Part shown: one piece after another, positions 1-6,017 of the stretch
How positions within the stretch are numbered: position 1 is the stretch's first letter
How the letters are laid out: each line of letters begins with the position of its first letter
Assembly (NCBI GenBank): GCA_009783975.1
Contig: WRCL01000084.1
Coordinates: 1-7,175 of the forward strand
Source of the DNA: Micrococcales bacterium
GTDB taxonomy: Bacteria > Actinomycetota > Actinomycetes > Actinomycetales > Cellulomonadaceae
Reading direction: 5' to 3'
Length of the DNA: 7,175 bases
Notes under the pieces: generated by a model
Told to the model about the DNA's origin: nothing
Database searches by the model: none
The model's input: only the letters and a program-made list of their open reading frames with translations
Made by a program: the position numbers and the translations under genes

Positions 1-1
1 C

Positions 2-1294
2 GTCGACGGTCTCGTCCACGTCTCGGAGCTGTCCTGGAAGCACATCGACCACCCGTCCGAGGTGGTCCACCTCGGTGACGAGGTCGAGGCCCTCGTCCTG
101 CAGAAGGAGGACAAGGAAGGCCGCCTCATCTTGTCCAAGAAACGCGCTCAGTACGAGCGCGCCTGGGGCACGATCGAGAAGATCAAGGAAGAGGACGGTG
201 TCGTCACCGGGACCGTCATCGAGGTGGTCAAAGGTGGCCTCATCCTCGACATCGGCCTGCGCGGCTTCCTGCCCGCCTCCCTGGTCGAGATGCGCCGCGT
301 GCGCGACCTGGCCCCGTACGTGAGCCGGGAGATCGAGGCGAAGATCATCGAGCTGGACAAGAACCGCAACAACGTCGTGCTCTCGCGCCGTGCCTGGCTG
401 GAGCAGACCCAGTCCGAGGTGCGCTCGACCTTCTTGCAGACCTTGCAGAAGGGCCAGGTGCGCCCTGGTGTGGTCTCGTCCATCGTCAACTTCGGCGCGT
501 TCGTCGACCTCGGCGGGGTCGACGGGCTCGTCCACGTCTCTGAGCTGTCGTGGAAGCACATCGACCACCCCGGCGAGGTCGTCGAGGTCGGCCAGGAGGT
601 CACCGTCGAGGTCCTCGACGTCGACTTCGACCGCGAGCGCGTGTCGCTGTCGCTCAAGGCCACCCAGGAAGACCCGTGGCAGACCTTCGCCAGGACCCAT
701 GCCATCGGCCAGGTCGTGCCCGGCAAGGTCACCAAGCTCGTCCCGTTCGGTGCGTTCGTGCGTGTCGAGGATGGTATCGAGGGCCTCGTGCACATCTCCG
801 AGCTCGCGGTGCGCCACGTGGAGATCCCCGAGCAGGTCGTCCAGGTCGGTTCGGACGTGTTCGTCAAGGTCATCGACATCGACCTCGAGCGCCGGCGGAT
901 CTCGCTGTCGCTGAAGCAGGCCAACGAGGGCTTCGACCCCGAGTCCGAGGACTTCGACCCCGCCCTGTACGGGATGGCCGCCGAGTACGACGACCAGGGC
1001 AACTACAAGTATCCCGAAGGTTTCGACCCCGAGACCAACGAGTGGCTCGACGGTTTCGAGAAGCAGCGCGAAGAGTGGGAGGCGCAGTACGCCGCCGCCC
1101 ACGAGCGCTGGGAAGCCCACCGTGCCCAGGTCGCCGCTGCCGCCAAGGCCGAGACCGAGGCTGAGGCCGACGAGGGCGCCGAGGCGAGCGAGGAAGACGC
1201 CTCGTCGTACTCCTCGTCCACCGACGAAGCAGCCGGCACCCTGGCCTCCGACGAGGCCCTCGCCGCCCTGCGCGAAAAGCTCACCGGGAGCTGA
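2..1294 (+). CDS. rpsA: 30S ribosomal protein S1, 5'-truncated by the window edge
   Basis: RNA-binding protein of the small ribosomal subunit that brings mRNA to the ribosome. The reading frame is open from base 2, so the start codon lies outside the window; 430 residues are visible. Numbering from the first visible residue, S1 (OB-fold) domains are: end of domain 1 (1-45), domain 2 (about 62-131, with VVKGGLILDIGLRGFLPASL), domain 3 (about 150-219, NFGAFVDLGGVDGLVHVSEL) and domain 4 (about 236-305, PFGAFVRVEDGIEGLVHISE). Each ends in an LSLK/LSRR-type strand. A family-typical tail follows (YGMAAEYDDQGNY, then FDPETNEWLDGFEKQREEWE), ending in a low-complexity Ala/Glu/Ser stretch. This four-domain form with acidic tail is the actinobacterial type. 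Oddity: residues 1-18 match domain 3 (residues 173-190) rather than a usual domain 1. Identification is very secure. Confidence 0.97.
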   Translation, partial: VDGLVHVSELSWKHIDHPSEVVHLGDEVEALVLQKEDKEGRLILSKKRAQYERAWGTIEKIKEEDGVVTGTVIEVVKGGLILDIGLRGFLPASLVEMRRVRDLAPYVSREIEAKIIELDKNRNNVVLSRRAWLEQTQSEVRSTFLQTLQKGQVRPGVVSSIVNFGAFVDLGGVDGLVHVSELSWKHIDHPGEVVEVGQEVTVEVLDVDFDRERVSLSLKATQEDPWQTFARTHAIGQVVPGKVTKLVPFGAFVRVEDGIEGLVHISELAVRHVEIPEQVVQVGSDVFVKVIDIDLERRRISLSLKQANEGFDPESEDFDPALYGMAAEYDDQGNYKYPEGFDPETNEWLDGFEKQREEWEAQYAAAHERWEAHRAQVAAAAKAETEAEADEGAEASEEDASSYSSSTDEAAGTLASDEALAALREKLTGS

Positions 1295-1311
1295 CCCGCG
1301 CGCCTACCCTT

Positions 1312-1344
1312 CGACGGCCGACCACCTGCGGTGGTCGGCCGTCG
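1312..1344 (+). terminator. Perfect 15-bp hairpin terminator after rpsA
   Basis: Bases 1312-1326 are the exact reverse complement of 1330-1344, with a 3-nt loop (TGC), starting 17 nt after the rpsA stop. The stem is GC-rich and has no U-tract after it, as is common for actinobacterial intrinsic terminators. It separates the ribosomal protein gene from the padR unit. Confidence 0.85.
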
Positions 1345-1395
1345 CTGTCTGTGGCGAAGACGAGTGGGTGAACTGTCGGCACATGCGCCATATCG

Positions 1396-1418
1396 AGTAC
1401 TGTGCGTGATACAGTACT
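1396..1418 (+). promoter_or_regulatory. Inverted-repeat operator and likely leaderless promoter of padR
   Basis: AGTACTGT (1396-1403) and ACAGTACT (1411-1418) form a perfect 8-bp inverted repeat with a 7-nt spacer just before the padR start. A -10-like TACAGT (1410-1415) lies inside the right arm, 7 nt before ATG 1423, so transcription would start at or near the A of the ATG. A repressor bound here would block its own transcription, as is known for PadR proteins, whose operators are short dyads of this size. Auto-repression is inferred. No convincing -35 was found. Confidence 0.7.
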
Positions 1419-1422
1419 GGGC

Positions 1423-1773
1423 ATGACAGAACCAGCCGCGGACCCTCTTGCGTCCGACCTGCTGCGCGGGCACACCGACACGATCGTGCTGTCGGTGCTG
1501 CAACGTGCTGACCGCTACGGCTTTGAGATTTTCAAGGCGATCCGCCAGGCCACCGGGGGAGCGCACGAGATCAAAGAGGCGACGTTGTACGCCACCTACC
1601 GCCGTCTGCAGAAGGACGGCCTCGTCGAGTCCTACTGGGGTGGCGAGACCCAGGGAGGCCGGCGCAAGTACTACCACGTCACCGACGCCGGCCGGGCCGT
1701 GTTCCACCGCAACGTCGCTGCGTGGAACACCACCCGGGACATCATCGACAACATCTTGCAGATCGGAAAGTGA
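1423..1773 (+). CDS. PadR-family transcriptional repressor
   Basis: A 116-residue cytoplasmic DNA-binding protein of the small PadR type. A winged helix-turn-helix covers about residues 10-95: DLLRGHTDTIVLSVL (helix 1), RYGFEIFKAI, the recognition region EATLYATYRRLQKDGLVES, and the wing GGRRKYYHVTDAGR. A short C-terminal helix (96-112) would supply dimerisation. ATG 1423 is chosen over the in-frame GTG at 1402, because 1402 lies inside the operator and the family N-terminus fits the shorter form. There is no ribosome binding site, so translation is probably leaderless. The stop is 2 nt before the next gene, so the two are surely one operon. PadR genes paired with HAAS-type membrane proteins are a recurrent arrangement in which the regulator controls its membrane partner. 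The inducer is unknown. Confidence 0.92.
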   Translation: MTEPAADPLASDLLRGHTDTIVLSVLQRADRYGFEIFKAIRQATGGAHEIKEATLYATYRRLQKDGLVESYWGGETQGGRRKYYHVTDAGRAVFHRNVAAWNTTRDIIDNILQIGK

Positions 1774-1775
1774 CC

Positions 1776-2741
1776 ATGACCAGCACCAGCACCAACATCC
1801 ACCGTCTGCTGGACGACGCGTTCGCCGGCGCGGACGCTACTGCCGAGGTCCAGGAGCTCAAAGAAGAGCTGCGCGCCAACCTCATGGCCCGCGTCGCCGA
1901 GCTTGTTGAGGAAGGCACCGGGTCCGACGAGGCTGCCCGGCGCGCGTTCTACGAGCTCGGGGACGTCTCAGCCCTGCTGGGTGACGTCGCCGCCGACCCG
2001 TCACCTGTCCCCCGTGAGAAGGTCCGCCCCCCGGTGCCGTTCGTCGCCCGCGTGACGATCATCTCCACCCTCGTCCTGGCGATCGGCGTCGCTGGGGTCT
2101 ACTTTCTCACCGCTAAAAGACCGCCGTCGGACCCCTCGTCGGTCCCGACCGTGTATGTGTCGGTCGAGCCGGACCAGGAGGAGTATTCCGGTCCCATCGT
2201 CATCGCCCGGGCCCCTGAGCCGGACTCCGCCTGGAGCTCACCTGTGGCGCCGCTCGCCGGTCTGGTCGTGGCCGCCCTGGTCGGTTTCGTCGTCGCGGAC
2301 GTCTTGCGCCGTGAGACCACCACACGTTTCGGCATGCCGCGGCGTCGTGCGGCCGGCTACGGGACCGGCACCGGTTTGCTGCTGTTCGCGGTCCTGTCTG
2401 TCCTGGCGTGGTTCATGGGAGCTGCGTGGTGGGTGGTGTTCGCCGGTGCCCTGTTCACGATCGCTGGTATCGGCCTGCTCGCCGCCCTGGGCGCCACGCA
2501 GACCAACCGCACCAAACCGTGGGCCCGTCCCCAGGTGCCTCACCCCGGCGACCGTTTCGAGGCCGAGCCTGAGACCGCCGCCCGGTTCGGGATCTACACC
2601 CTCGTCGTCTGGGTCGTCGGCGCGGCCCTCGCGCTCGTCCTGGGGATCACCGCCGGGTGGCTGTGGGCCGTCCTCGCCCTGGTCGGGGCCTTCGTCGCGA
2701 TGATGCTCCTGCTCACCCGGATGCTGTTCACCCCCCGCTGA
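1776..2741 (+). CDS. Six-helix membrane protein with HAAS / permease-prefix-like N-terminal domain
   Basis: A 321-residue protein, translationally linked to padR: start 2 nt after its stop, with a GGAAAG ribosome binding site at 1765-1770. Residues 1-80 form a soluble, charged helical domain (LLDDAFAGADATAEVQELKEELRANLMARVAELVEEG, then DEAARRAFYELGDVSALLGD). This fits the HAAS / 'permease prefix domain 1' type found beside PadR regulators. Hydrophobic segments follow at about 90-112, 157-177, 196-213, 216-239, 272-291 and 293-316. An extracytoplasmic-looking linker (113-156) rich in Pro, Ser and acidic residues sits between the first two. No enzyme or transporter motif is visible. A role in envelope sensing is plausible for the family but inferred. 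An in-frame upstream ATG at 1722 is rejected because it lies inside padR. Confidence 0.82.
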   Translation: MTSTSTNIHRLLDDAFAGADATAEVQELKEELRANLMARVAELVEEGTGSDEAARRAFYELGDVSALLGDVAADPSPVPREKVRPPVPFVARVTIISTLVLAIGVAGVYFLTAKRPPSDPSSVPTVYVSVEPDQEEYSGPIVIARAPEPDSAWSSPVAPLAGLVVAALVGFVVADVLRRETTTRFGMPRRRAAGYGTGTGLLLFAVLSVLAWFMGAAWWVVFAGALFTIAGIGLLAALGATQTNRTKPWARPQVPHPGDRFEAEPETAARFGIYTLVVWVVGAALALVLGITAGWLWAVLALVGAFVAMMLLLTRMLFTPR

Positions 2742-2750
2742 GCGCAGTGT

Positions 2751-2852
2751 GGACAGTGGGGGACGGTTCCTATTGTCCCGCGGACACCCGCCACCGGCGG
2801 GTGTCTCGCAGGACAAAGGAACCGTCCCCACCGTCCTCACCGCACACTGTCC
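2751..2852. repeat. Nested palindromic element (REP/REPIN-like), possible terminator
   Basis: Three complementary sets nest here. GACACCCGCC (2783-2792) pairs with 2796-2805 around a 3-nt loop. TTGTCC (2773-2778) pairs with 2811-2816, and GGGGACGGTTCC (2759-2770) pairs with 2818-2829. GGACAGTG (2751-2758) pairs with 2845-2852, leaving 2830-2844 unpaired. The whole 102-nt stretch could fold into one branched-looking long hairpin. The GGGGACGGTTCC...TTGTCC sequence resembles, from memory, repetitive palindromes mobilised by REP-associated (RAYT) transposases in several phyla. It begins 10 nt after the membrane protein gene ends and could act as its terminator. The palindrome is certain; the REPIN label is inference. 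Confidence 0.7.
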
Positions 2853-2922
2853 CGTCCGGTGGCGGGCTCCCGCGATGTCGATGGTTGCGCCGGTATCCTG
2901 GGTGTGGTCGGGGTCCGTGGGG

Positions 2923-2934
2923 CAAGATAGACCG
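2923..2934 (+). promoter_or_regulatory. Candidate -10 of a leaderless coaE transcript
   Basis: CAAGAT (2923-2928) lies 6 nt before ATG 2935, and there is no purine-rich ribosome binding site at normal spacing. The same hexamer-to-ATG spacing is seen at padR, the phd gene and uvrB. No good -35 was identified. Confidence 0.4.
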
Positions 2935-3558
2935 ATGCAGCGGATCGGACTCACAGGTGGGATCGGGGCTGGTAAGTCGGTGGCCTCCCAGCGGCTCGCA
3001 GAGCTCGGGGCGGTGGTCATCGACGCCGACGACCTCGCCCGGGCGGCGGTCGCACCCGGCACCGTCGGGCTCGACGCCGTGGTCGAGGAGTTCGGCCCCC
3101 AGGTGCTCGACGCCGACGGAGCCCTCGACCGTGCCGCCGTCGCCCAGCTGGTGTTCGCCAACGCCGCGGCTCGCACCCGCCTGGAGCAGGTCGTTCACCC
3201 CGAAGTCCGGCGCCTTGGCGCCGAACGCGAGGCCGCCGCTGCCGCCCGTGACCCCCAAGCGGTCGTCGTCCACGCCATCCCGCTGCTCGTCGAGACCGGT
3301 CAGGCCGACCGCTTCGAGCTCGTCGTCGTCGTCCACGCCCCCGCCGAGCTCCGCCTCGAGCGCCTGGTCGCCTCACGCCAGATGTCCCGCGACGACGCCG
3401 AGGCACGTATCGCCGCCCAGGCGTCCGACGACGAGCGCCTCGCCACCGCCGACATCGTCCTGGACGGAACCGGCACCGACGAGGACCTCATCGCCCAGGT
3501 CGACGAGCTGTGGCTCCGCCTGGTCGCCGAACGCACCGCCGAAGCCGACCCCGCGTAG
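2935..3558 (+). CDS. coaE: Dephospho-CoA kinase
   Basis: Catalyses the last step of coenzyme A synthesis, ATP-dependent phosphorylation of the ribose 3'-OH of dephospho-CoA, in the cytoplasm. The 207-residue length suits the single-domain enzyme. The P-loop is at residues 8-15 (GGIGAGKS). The substrate-side DADDLAR (30-36), the VVHPEVR segment (86-92), PLLVETG (116-122) and the lid-type RLERLVASRQMSRDDAEARIAAQ region (140-162) are all in the family order. ATG 2935 is chosen because the family starts directly with the P-loop strand (MQRIGLTGG). The in-frame open stretch back to 2749 runs through the palindromic repeat and is not coding. rpsA-coaE-uvrB is a familiar actinobacterial gene order, which supports the call. 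Nothing looks damaged. Confidence 0.97.
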   Translation: MQRIGLTGGIGAGKSVASQRLAELGAVVIDADDLARAAVAPGTVGLDAVVEEFGPQVLDADGALDRAAVAQLVFANAAARTRLEQVVHPEVRRLGAEREAAAAARDPQAVVVHAIPLLVETGQADRFELVVVVHAPAELRLERLVASRQMSRDDAEARIAAQASDDERLATADIVLDGTGTDEDLIAQVDELWLRLVAERTAEADPA

Positions 3559-3783
3559 CCGGTCCCATACGGCTCGCGGGAGCCCCGGGCAGCCCGCGCC
3601 GGCGGGTCACCATCGCACCACGGGTCGTCCATCCACACAGTCATGGCTTCACCCAACGACCCCACACCAGCTGGAACTGCCGACGGCTGCCCGTCGAGCA
3701 ATCTGATATCTGCACGACACTAATGGTGTACAGCGGATCTTGTCGGTTCGCCTACAGGAGCCTCTCATGGTCACCATCACGTC
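3559..3783. other. Convergent gap between coaE and the rloB-like gene
   Basis: A 225-nt stretch between two convergent genes. Two short GC hairpins follow coaE: GGCTC (3571-3575) with GAGCC (3580-3584), and CCCGC (3593-3597) with GCGGG (3602-3606). Either could terminate coaE, but both are weak. A 26-codon plus-strand frame (3643-3723, ATG to TAA) has no recognisable product and no clear ribosome binding site. Bases 3695-3735 are noticeably more AT-rich than the surroundings. No repeat matching the far side of the accessory block was found by eye. This is the left boundary of the accessory block. Confidence 0.5.
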
Positions 3784-4437
3784 CTACCCGTTCCTGCGGT
3801 CGTCGGCCCCGCGCATGTAGGCGATGATCTCGTCGACACGGGTTGAGGGTGCGTCAGCGGGGAAGCTGGCGCTGTTGCGCTCGTGCTCCACACGCAGCTG
3901 GCGAGCCATCTGCTCGGCCTGGGCGACGTTCGTCAGCTCGGCCAGCACGGGGTCTTTTCCGTTGTGGCCCGTGACCAGTCCCAGGTCTTTTGCCTGCTGC
4001 TGGACGCGGCGGCGGTCATGGTCGGGACGGGTCTTGTGGCATACGAGCCAGACTTCGAAACAGGGGTTGGAGATCACCAGGTCGACCCCGTCGAGCGCAC
4101 GCGGGTCTGAACGCAGGCGCAAGAGCTGGGGTGTGAAGTCGTCGACGTCGGTGACGACGTAGACACGGTCGAGGCGGTTGTCTCTGTCTTTGTGGTCCTG
4201 GGCTTGCGCCGCGTCGTCGCTGACCAGCTTGCGCGCCCGGGCCACCAGGTCCTCGGGGTGGCGGCCGTGCGCGACGACCGTGAGGTTCACCTTCGGGAAC
4301 CAGCCTTTGACCTCGTTGAAATACCGTGGCTCGGTGACAGTCCCCCCCACAACAATGGCGACGCGGGCGTGAGGTGTGCGCGTGCCCACCGCGCGCCGGG
4401 TGGAGCGCGGGTCGCCGAGGGCGCGTCGTCTGCCCAC
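3784..4437 (-). CDS. RloB-like protein (TOPRIM-related effector of a RloAB/AbiL-type defence pair)
   Basis: A 217-residue protein resembling RloB (the AbiLii-type partner). The family is related to OLD/TOPRIM nucleases and is taken to be the effector, acting on nucleic acid when its ATPase partner is triggered. Order of motifs: basic N-terminus (GRRRALGDPRSTRRAVG); first strand and motif VAIVVGGTVTEPRYF (26-40); RVYVVTDVDDF (91-101), the acidic metal-site segment; and ISNPCFEVWLVCH (122-134), the hallmark of the family. Where RloB proteins usually read C-E-G before xxTE, this one reads V-G-G (29-32 region), so the first acidic residue is missing; Glu36 is kept. The GTG start at 4437 is chosen because it lies 1 nt after the stop of the ATPase gene, has AGG upstream, and gives the usual basic N-terminus. 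The ATG at 4485 would overlap the ATPase gene by 47 nt. Confidence 0.82.
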   Translation of the reverse strand: MGRRRALGDPRSTRRAVGTRTPHARVAIVVGGTVTEPRYFNEVKGWFPKVNLTVVAHGRHPEDLVARARKLVSDDAAQAQDHKDRDNRLDRVYVVTDVDDFTPQLLRLRSDPRALDGVDLVISNPCFEVWLVCHKTRPDHDRRRVQQQAKDLGLVTGHNGKDPVLAELTNVAQAEQMARQLRVEHERNSASFPADAPSTRVDEIIAYMRGADDRRNG

Positions 4438-4438
4438 G

Positions 4439-5725
4439 TCAACCTGCAGCGAGCAGCGGGACGCGCAAATGCGGGATGCCTCCATAGCGCCCGGTGAGAT
4501 ACCCGCGTTCGAGGCTCTCGGACTTGCGTGGGGAGTATTCGGCGACCGCGACGAGCTCGGCCGCGCCGGTGGCGGGGTCTTTCTGGGTGAGCCAGAACTG
4601 GTCGCGGGCGATCGGGTCAGAGTCGATGGTGCGGCCCAGCAGGCTGGTGTCGTGCGTGGTGAACACCAGCTGGGCCTGGTGGGGGTTGGTGGCGCGGTCG
4701 GCGAACAGGGCGACGACGGCCCGCACGACCAGCGGGTGCAGACTGGTGTCGACCTCGTCGATGACGACGGTGTGCCCCTGTGCCAGCCCTCGCAGGATCA
4801 CCGGCCCGAACGACACCAGGGCCTGGGTCCCGTCAGACTCGGTGTCGAACGGCAGCCGCATCCCACCACCTGCGCAGGTGTGCGTCAACTGCAGGCGTCT
4901 GGACTGGTCGCGGACGATCCGCTCGGCGGTGCTCAACGCGATCCCATGGTCGGCCAGCTGGGCGTGCAGCTCGGCTTGTTCGACCGCAGAGGTGTGGTGC
5001 ACCGACACGTCGGAGACGCCGATGTCGGCGTTGCGCAACAGCTGCAGGAACTGCGTCTTGTCCTCAGGGTGCTCGGCGAGCAGGTGGACCGCCGCCGGGG
5101 TGCCCACCGGGTAGGTGCTGGCCTGGTACACCCGGACCGACAGCACCGCCTGGTATGCCGCGGCGATGACCCGGTTGCCCAGCTGCGCCCCGACCGACAG
5201 CGTCAACGCGTTCGGCCGGGTCGCCGCAGCCTCGGTGAGTGCGACACGTGCCCCGCGGAACGTCGGGCCGAACGTCAGCTCAGCCCCCTCGCGGGTGAAC
5301 AGCACCGTGCGGCGGGCGGTCTGGTACACGTACAGCCACTCACGGACCACACGCTGGTCGTCCACGGTGAACCCGTACTGGTAGTCGGCACCGTCGCTGC
5401 CTCTGACCTCCAGCTCGAACGACGACGGCTGCCCGGCTGTCGCGGGGTCAAGAGCGAACGGTTCCACCTCGGTCCCGCCGGCGACCGCCCACCGCACATA
5501 GGAGTCCTCAACGGCGCTGACCAGGTAGTTGACTGCCTGGACAAGGGTCGACTTGCCCGACGCGTTCGCCCCGTACACCGCGATGACCGTGCTGATCTCC
5601 CGGTCCCACGGGTCCTCGCTGTTCGTTGCGTCCCAGGTCGGTACCAGCGCCCGCACCCGCCGCAGCGACAGTTCCTGGGCGTCGCGGAACGCCTTGAAGT
5701 TCTCGACCCCAAAACTCAGCAGCAC
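4439..5725 (-). CDS. RloA-like AAA/ABC-type ATPase of a RloAB/AbiL-type defence pair
   Basis: A 428-residue ATPase of the AAA_15/AAA_21 (ABC-like, RloA/AbiLi) type. The family N-terminus LLSFGVENFKAFRDAQELSL is followed by Walker A GANASGKST (52-60), an SDGTQ signature-like loop (297-301), Walker B VVIDEVD (320-326) followed by TSLHP, and a His switch TTHD (356-359). The C-terminal ERGYLTGRYGGIPHL (406-420) is typical of RloA proteins. All nucleotide-site residues are present, so it looks active. The start is GTG 5725, with GGAGG at 5738-5734 and an 8-nt spacer. The in-frame GTG at 5734 abuts that site, and the ATG at 5965 lies inside a large hairpin. One base separates its stop from the rloB-like start, implying coupled translation of a sensor/effector pair. 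Alternatives (PtuA, AriA of PARIS) are less likely because the partner is RloB-like, not HNH or DUF4435. Confidence 0.87.
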   Translation of the reverse strand: MLLSFGVENFKAFRDAQELSLRRVRALVPTWDATNSEDPWDREISTVIAVYGANASGKSTLVQAVNYLVSAVEDSYVRWAVAGGTEVEPFALDPATAGQPSSFELEVRGSDGADYQYGFTVDDQRVVREWLYVYQTARRTVLFTREGAELTFGPTFRGARVALTEAAATRPNALTLSVGAQLGNRVIAAAYQAVLSVRVYQASTYPVGTPAAVHLLAEHPEDKTQFLQLLRNADIGVSDVSVHHTSAVEQAELHAQLADHGIALSTAERIVRDQSRRLQLTHTCAGGGMRLPFDTESDGTQALVSFGPVILRGLAQGHTVVIDEVDTSLHPLVVRAVVALFADRATNPHQAQLVFTTHDTSLLGRTIDSDPIARDQFWLTQKDPATGAAELVAVAEYSPRKSESLERGYLTGRYGGIPHLRVPLLAAG

Positions 5726-5744
5726 AACCGCCACCTCCGATCGG

Positions 5745-5773
5745 TACCTACTCTGGCCTCCCTCATGATGCAA
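5745..5773 (-). promoter_or_regulatory. Candidate promoter of the rloA-rloB-like operon
   Basis: On the minus strand, TTGCAT (5773-5768) and TAGGTA (5750-5745) are separated by 17 nt, a good sigma-70-type layout. Transcription would start near 5738, right at the ribosome binding site, so the leader would be very short. An alternative -10 is TAGAGT (5778-5773), without a good -35. Confidence 0.4.
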
Positions 5774-5781
5774 CTCTACTC

Positions 5782-5837
5782 CAGATTTCGCAGAAAATCT
5801 GCACAGAAGCATCTCACGCTTGCGATGAGGCTCATCG
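5782..5837. promoter_or_regulatory. Two operator-like dyads upstream of the rloA-like gene
   Basis: CAGATTTCGCAGAAAATCTG (5782-5801) has perfect 7-bp arms around a 6-nt centre and is AT-rich in a GC-rich setting. CGATGAGGCTCATCG (5823-5837) has perfect 7-bp arms around one base. Both lie just upstream of the proposed promoter, where regulators of a defence operon would bind. No dedicated regulator gene is adjacent; the divergent Phd-type antitoxin is the only nearby DNA-binding protein. Function is inferred. Confidence 0.4.
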
Positions 5838-5902
5838 AGCCGGGCGCGCGCTCGCACGACCCGGATGCCTGGAGACGACCCCGACGAGATGGCCTCGCGT
5901 CT

Positions 5903-5972
5903 GTGAGAGTTGATGCTTCCGTCGAGAAGTGATCCTGGAGGATCGCTTCTCGACGGAAGCATCAACTCTCAC
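5903..5972. repeat. 33-bp-arm near-perfect inverted repeat
   Basis: Bases 5903-5935 and 5940-5972 are reverse complements apart from one position (T5930 opposite G5945, a G-U pair in RNA), with the 4-nt loop TGGA. Both arms contain GATGCTTCCGTCGAGAAG or its complement. It lies between divergent genes, where no terminator is needed. The outer flanks, CGTCT (5898-5902) and TGTCT (5973-5977), agree at 4 of 5 bases, which may be a decayed target duplication. It could be a palindromic MITE-like repeat, joined transposon ends, or a cruciform/regulatory element. The hairpin is certain; its nature is not. Confidence 0.8.
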
Positions 5973-5982
5973 TGTCTGCCGG

Positions 5983-6017
5983 TTCGAGGAGGCACTGGGG
6001 ACCAGTAGCCTGTCTGC
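5983..6017 (+). promoter_or_regulatory. Promoter/operator of the phd-type antitoxin gene
   Basis: TAGCCT (6006-6011) fits a -10 and lies 6 nt before ATG 6018, with a weak TTCGAG (5983-5988) 17 nt further up. ACTGG (5994-5998) and CCAGT (6002-6006) form a perfect 5-bp inverted repeat around 3 nt that abuts this -10, where a self-repressing Phd-type antitoxin would bind. The transcript would be leaderless. Confidence 0.45.

Noticed and set aside
148..1002. Long minus-strand open frame opposite rpsA
   Set aside because: Ser/Thr/Arg-rich antisense shadow of a certain gene; no family motif and explained by high-GC codon use.
2749..2934. Upstream extension of coaE to base 2749
   Set aside because: Would translate the nested palindrome; the family starts at MQRIGLTGG and ATG 2935 fits.
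4343..4349. Seven-G run in the rloB-like gene as a frameshift
   Set aside because: The frame is continuous and family motifs lie on both sides, so the length is in register; only the residue identity is odd.
3784..5725. PARIS (AriA/AriB) or Septu (PtuA/PtuB) instead of RloAB
   Set aside because: The second gene has the RloB-type NPCFEVW and DxDD pattern; no HNH motif and no DUF4435-like features were seen.
4376..5932. Plus-strand 518-codon frame opposite the rloA-like gene
   Set aside because: Gly/Arg/Val-rich antisense shadow; the minus strand has complete ATPase motifs.
5726..5965. Upstream extension of the rloA-like gene to ATG 5965
   Set aside because: Would begin inside the inverted repeat and add 80 residues without family similarity; GTG 5725 has a proper ribosome binding site.
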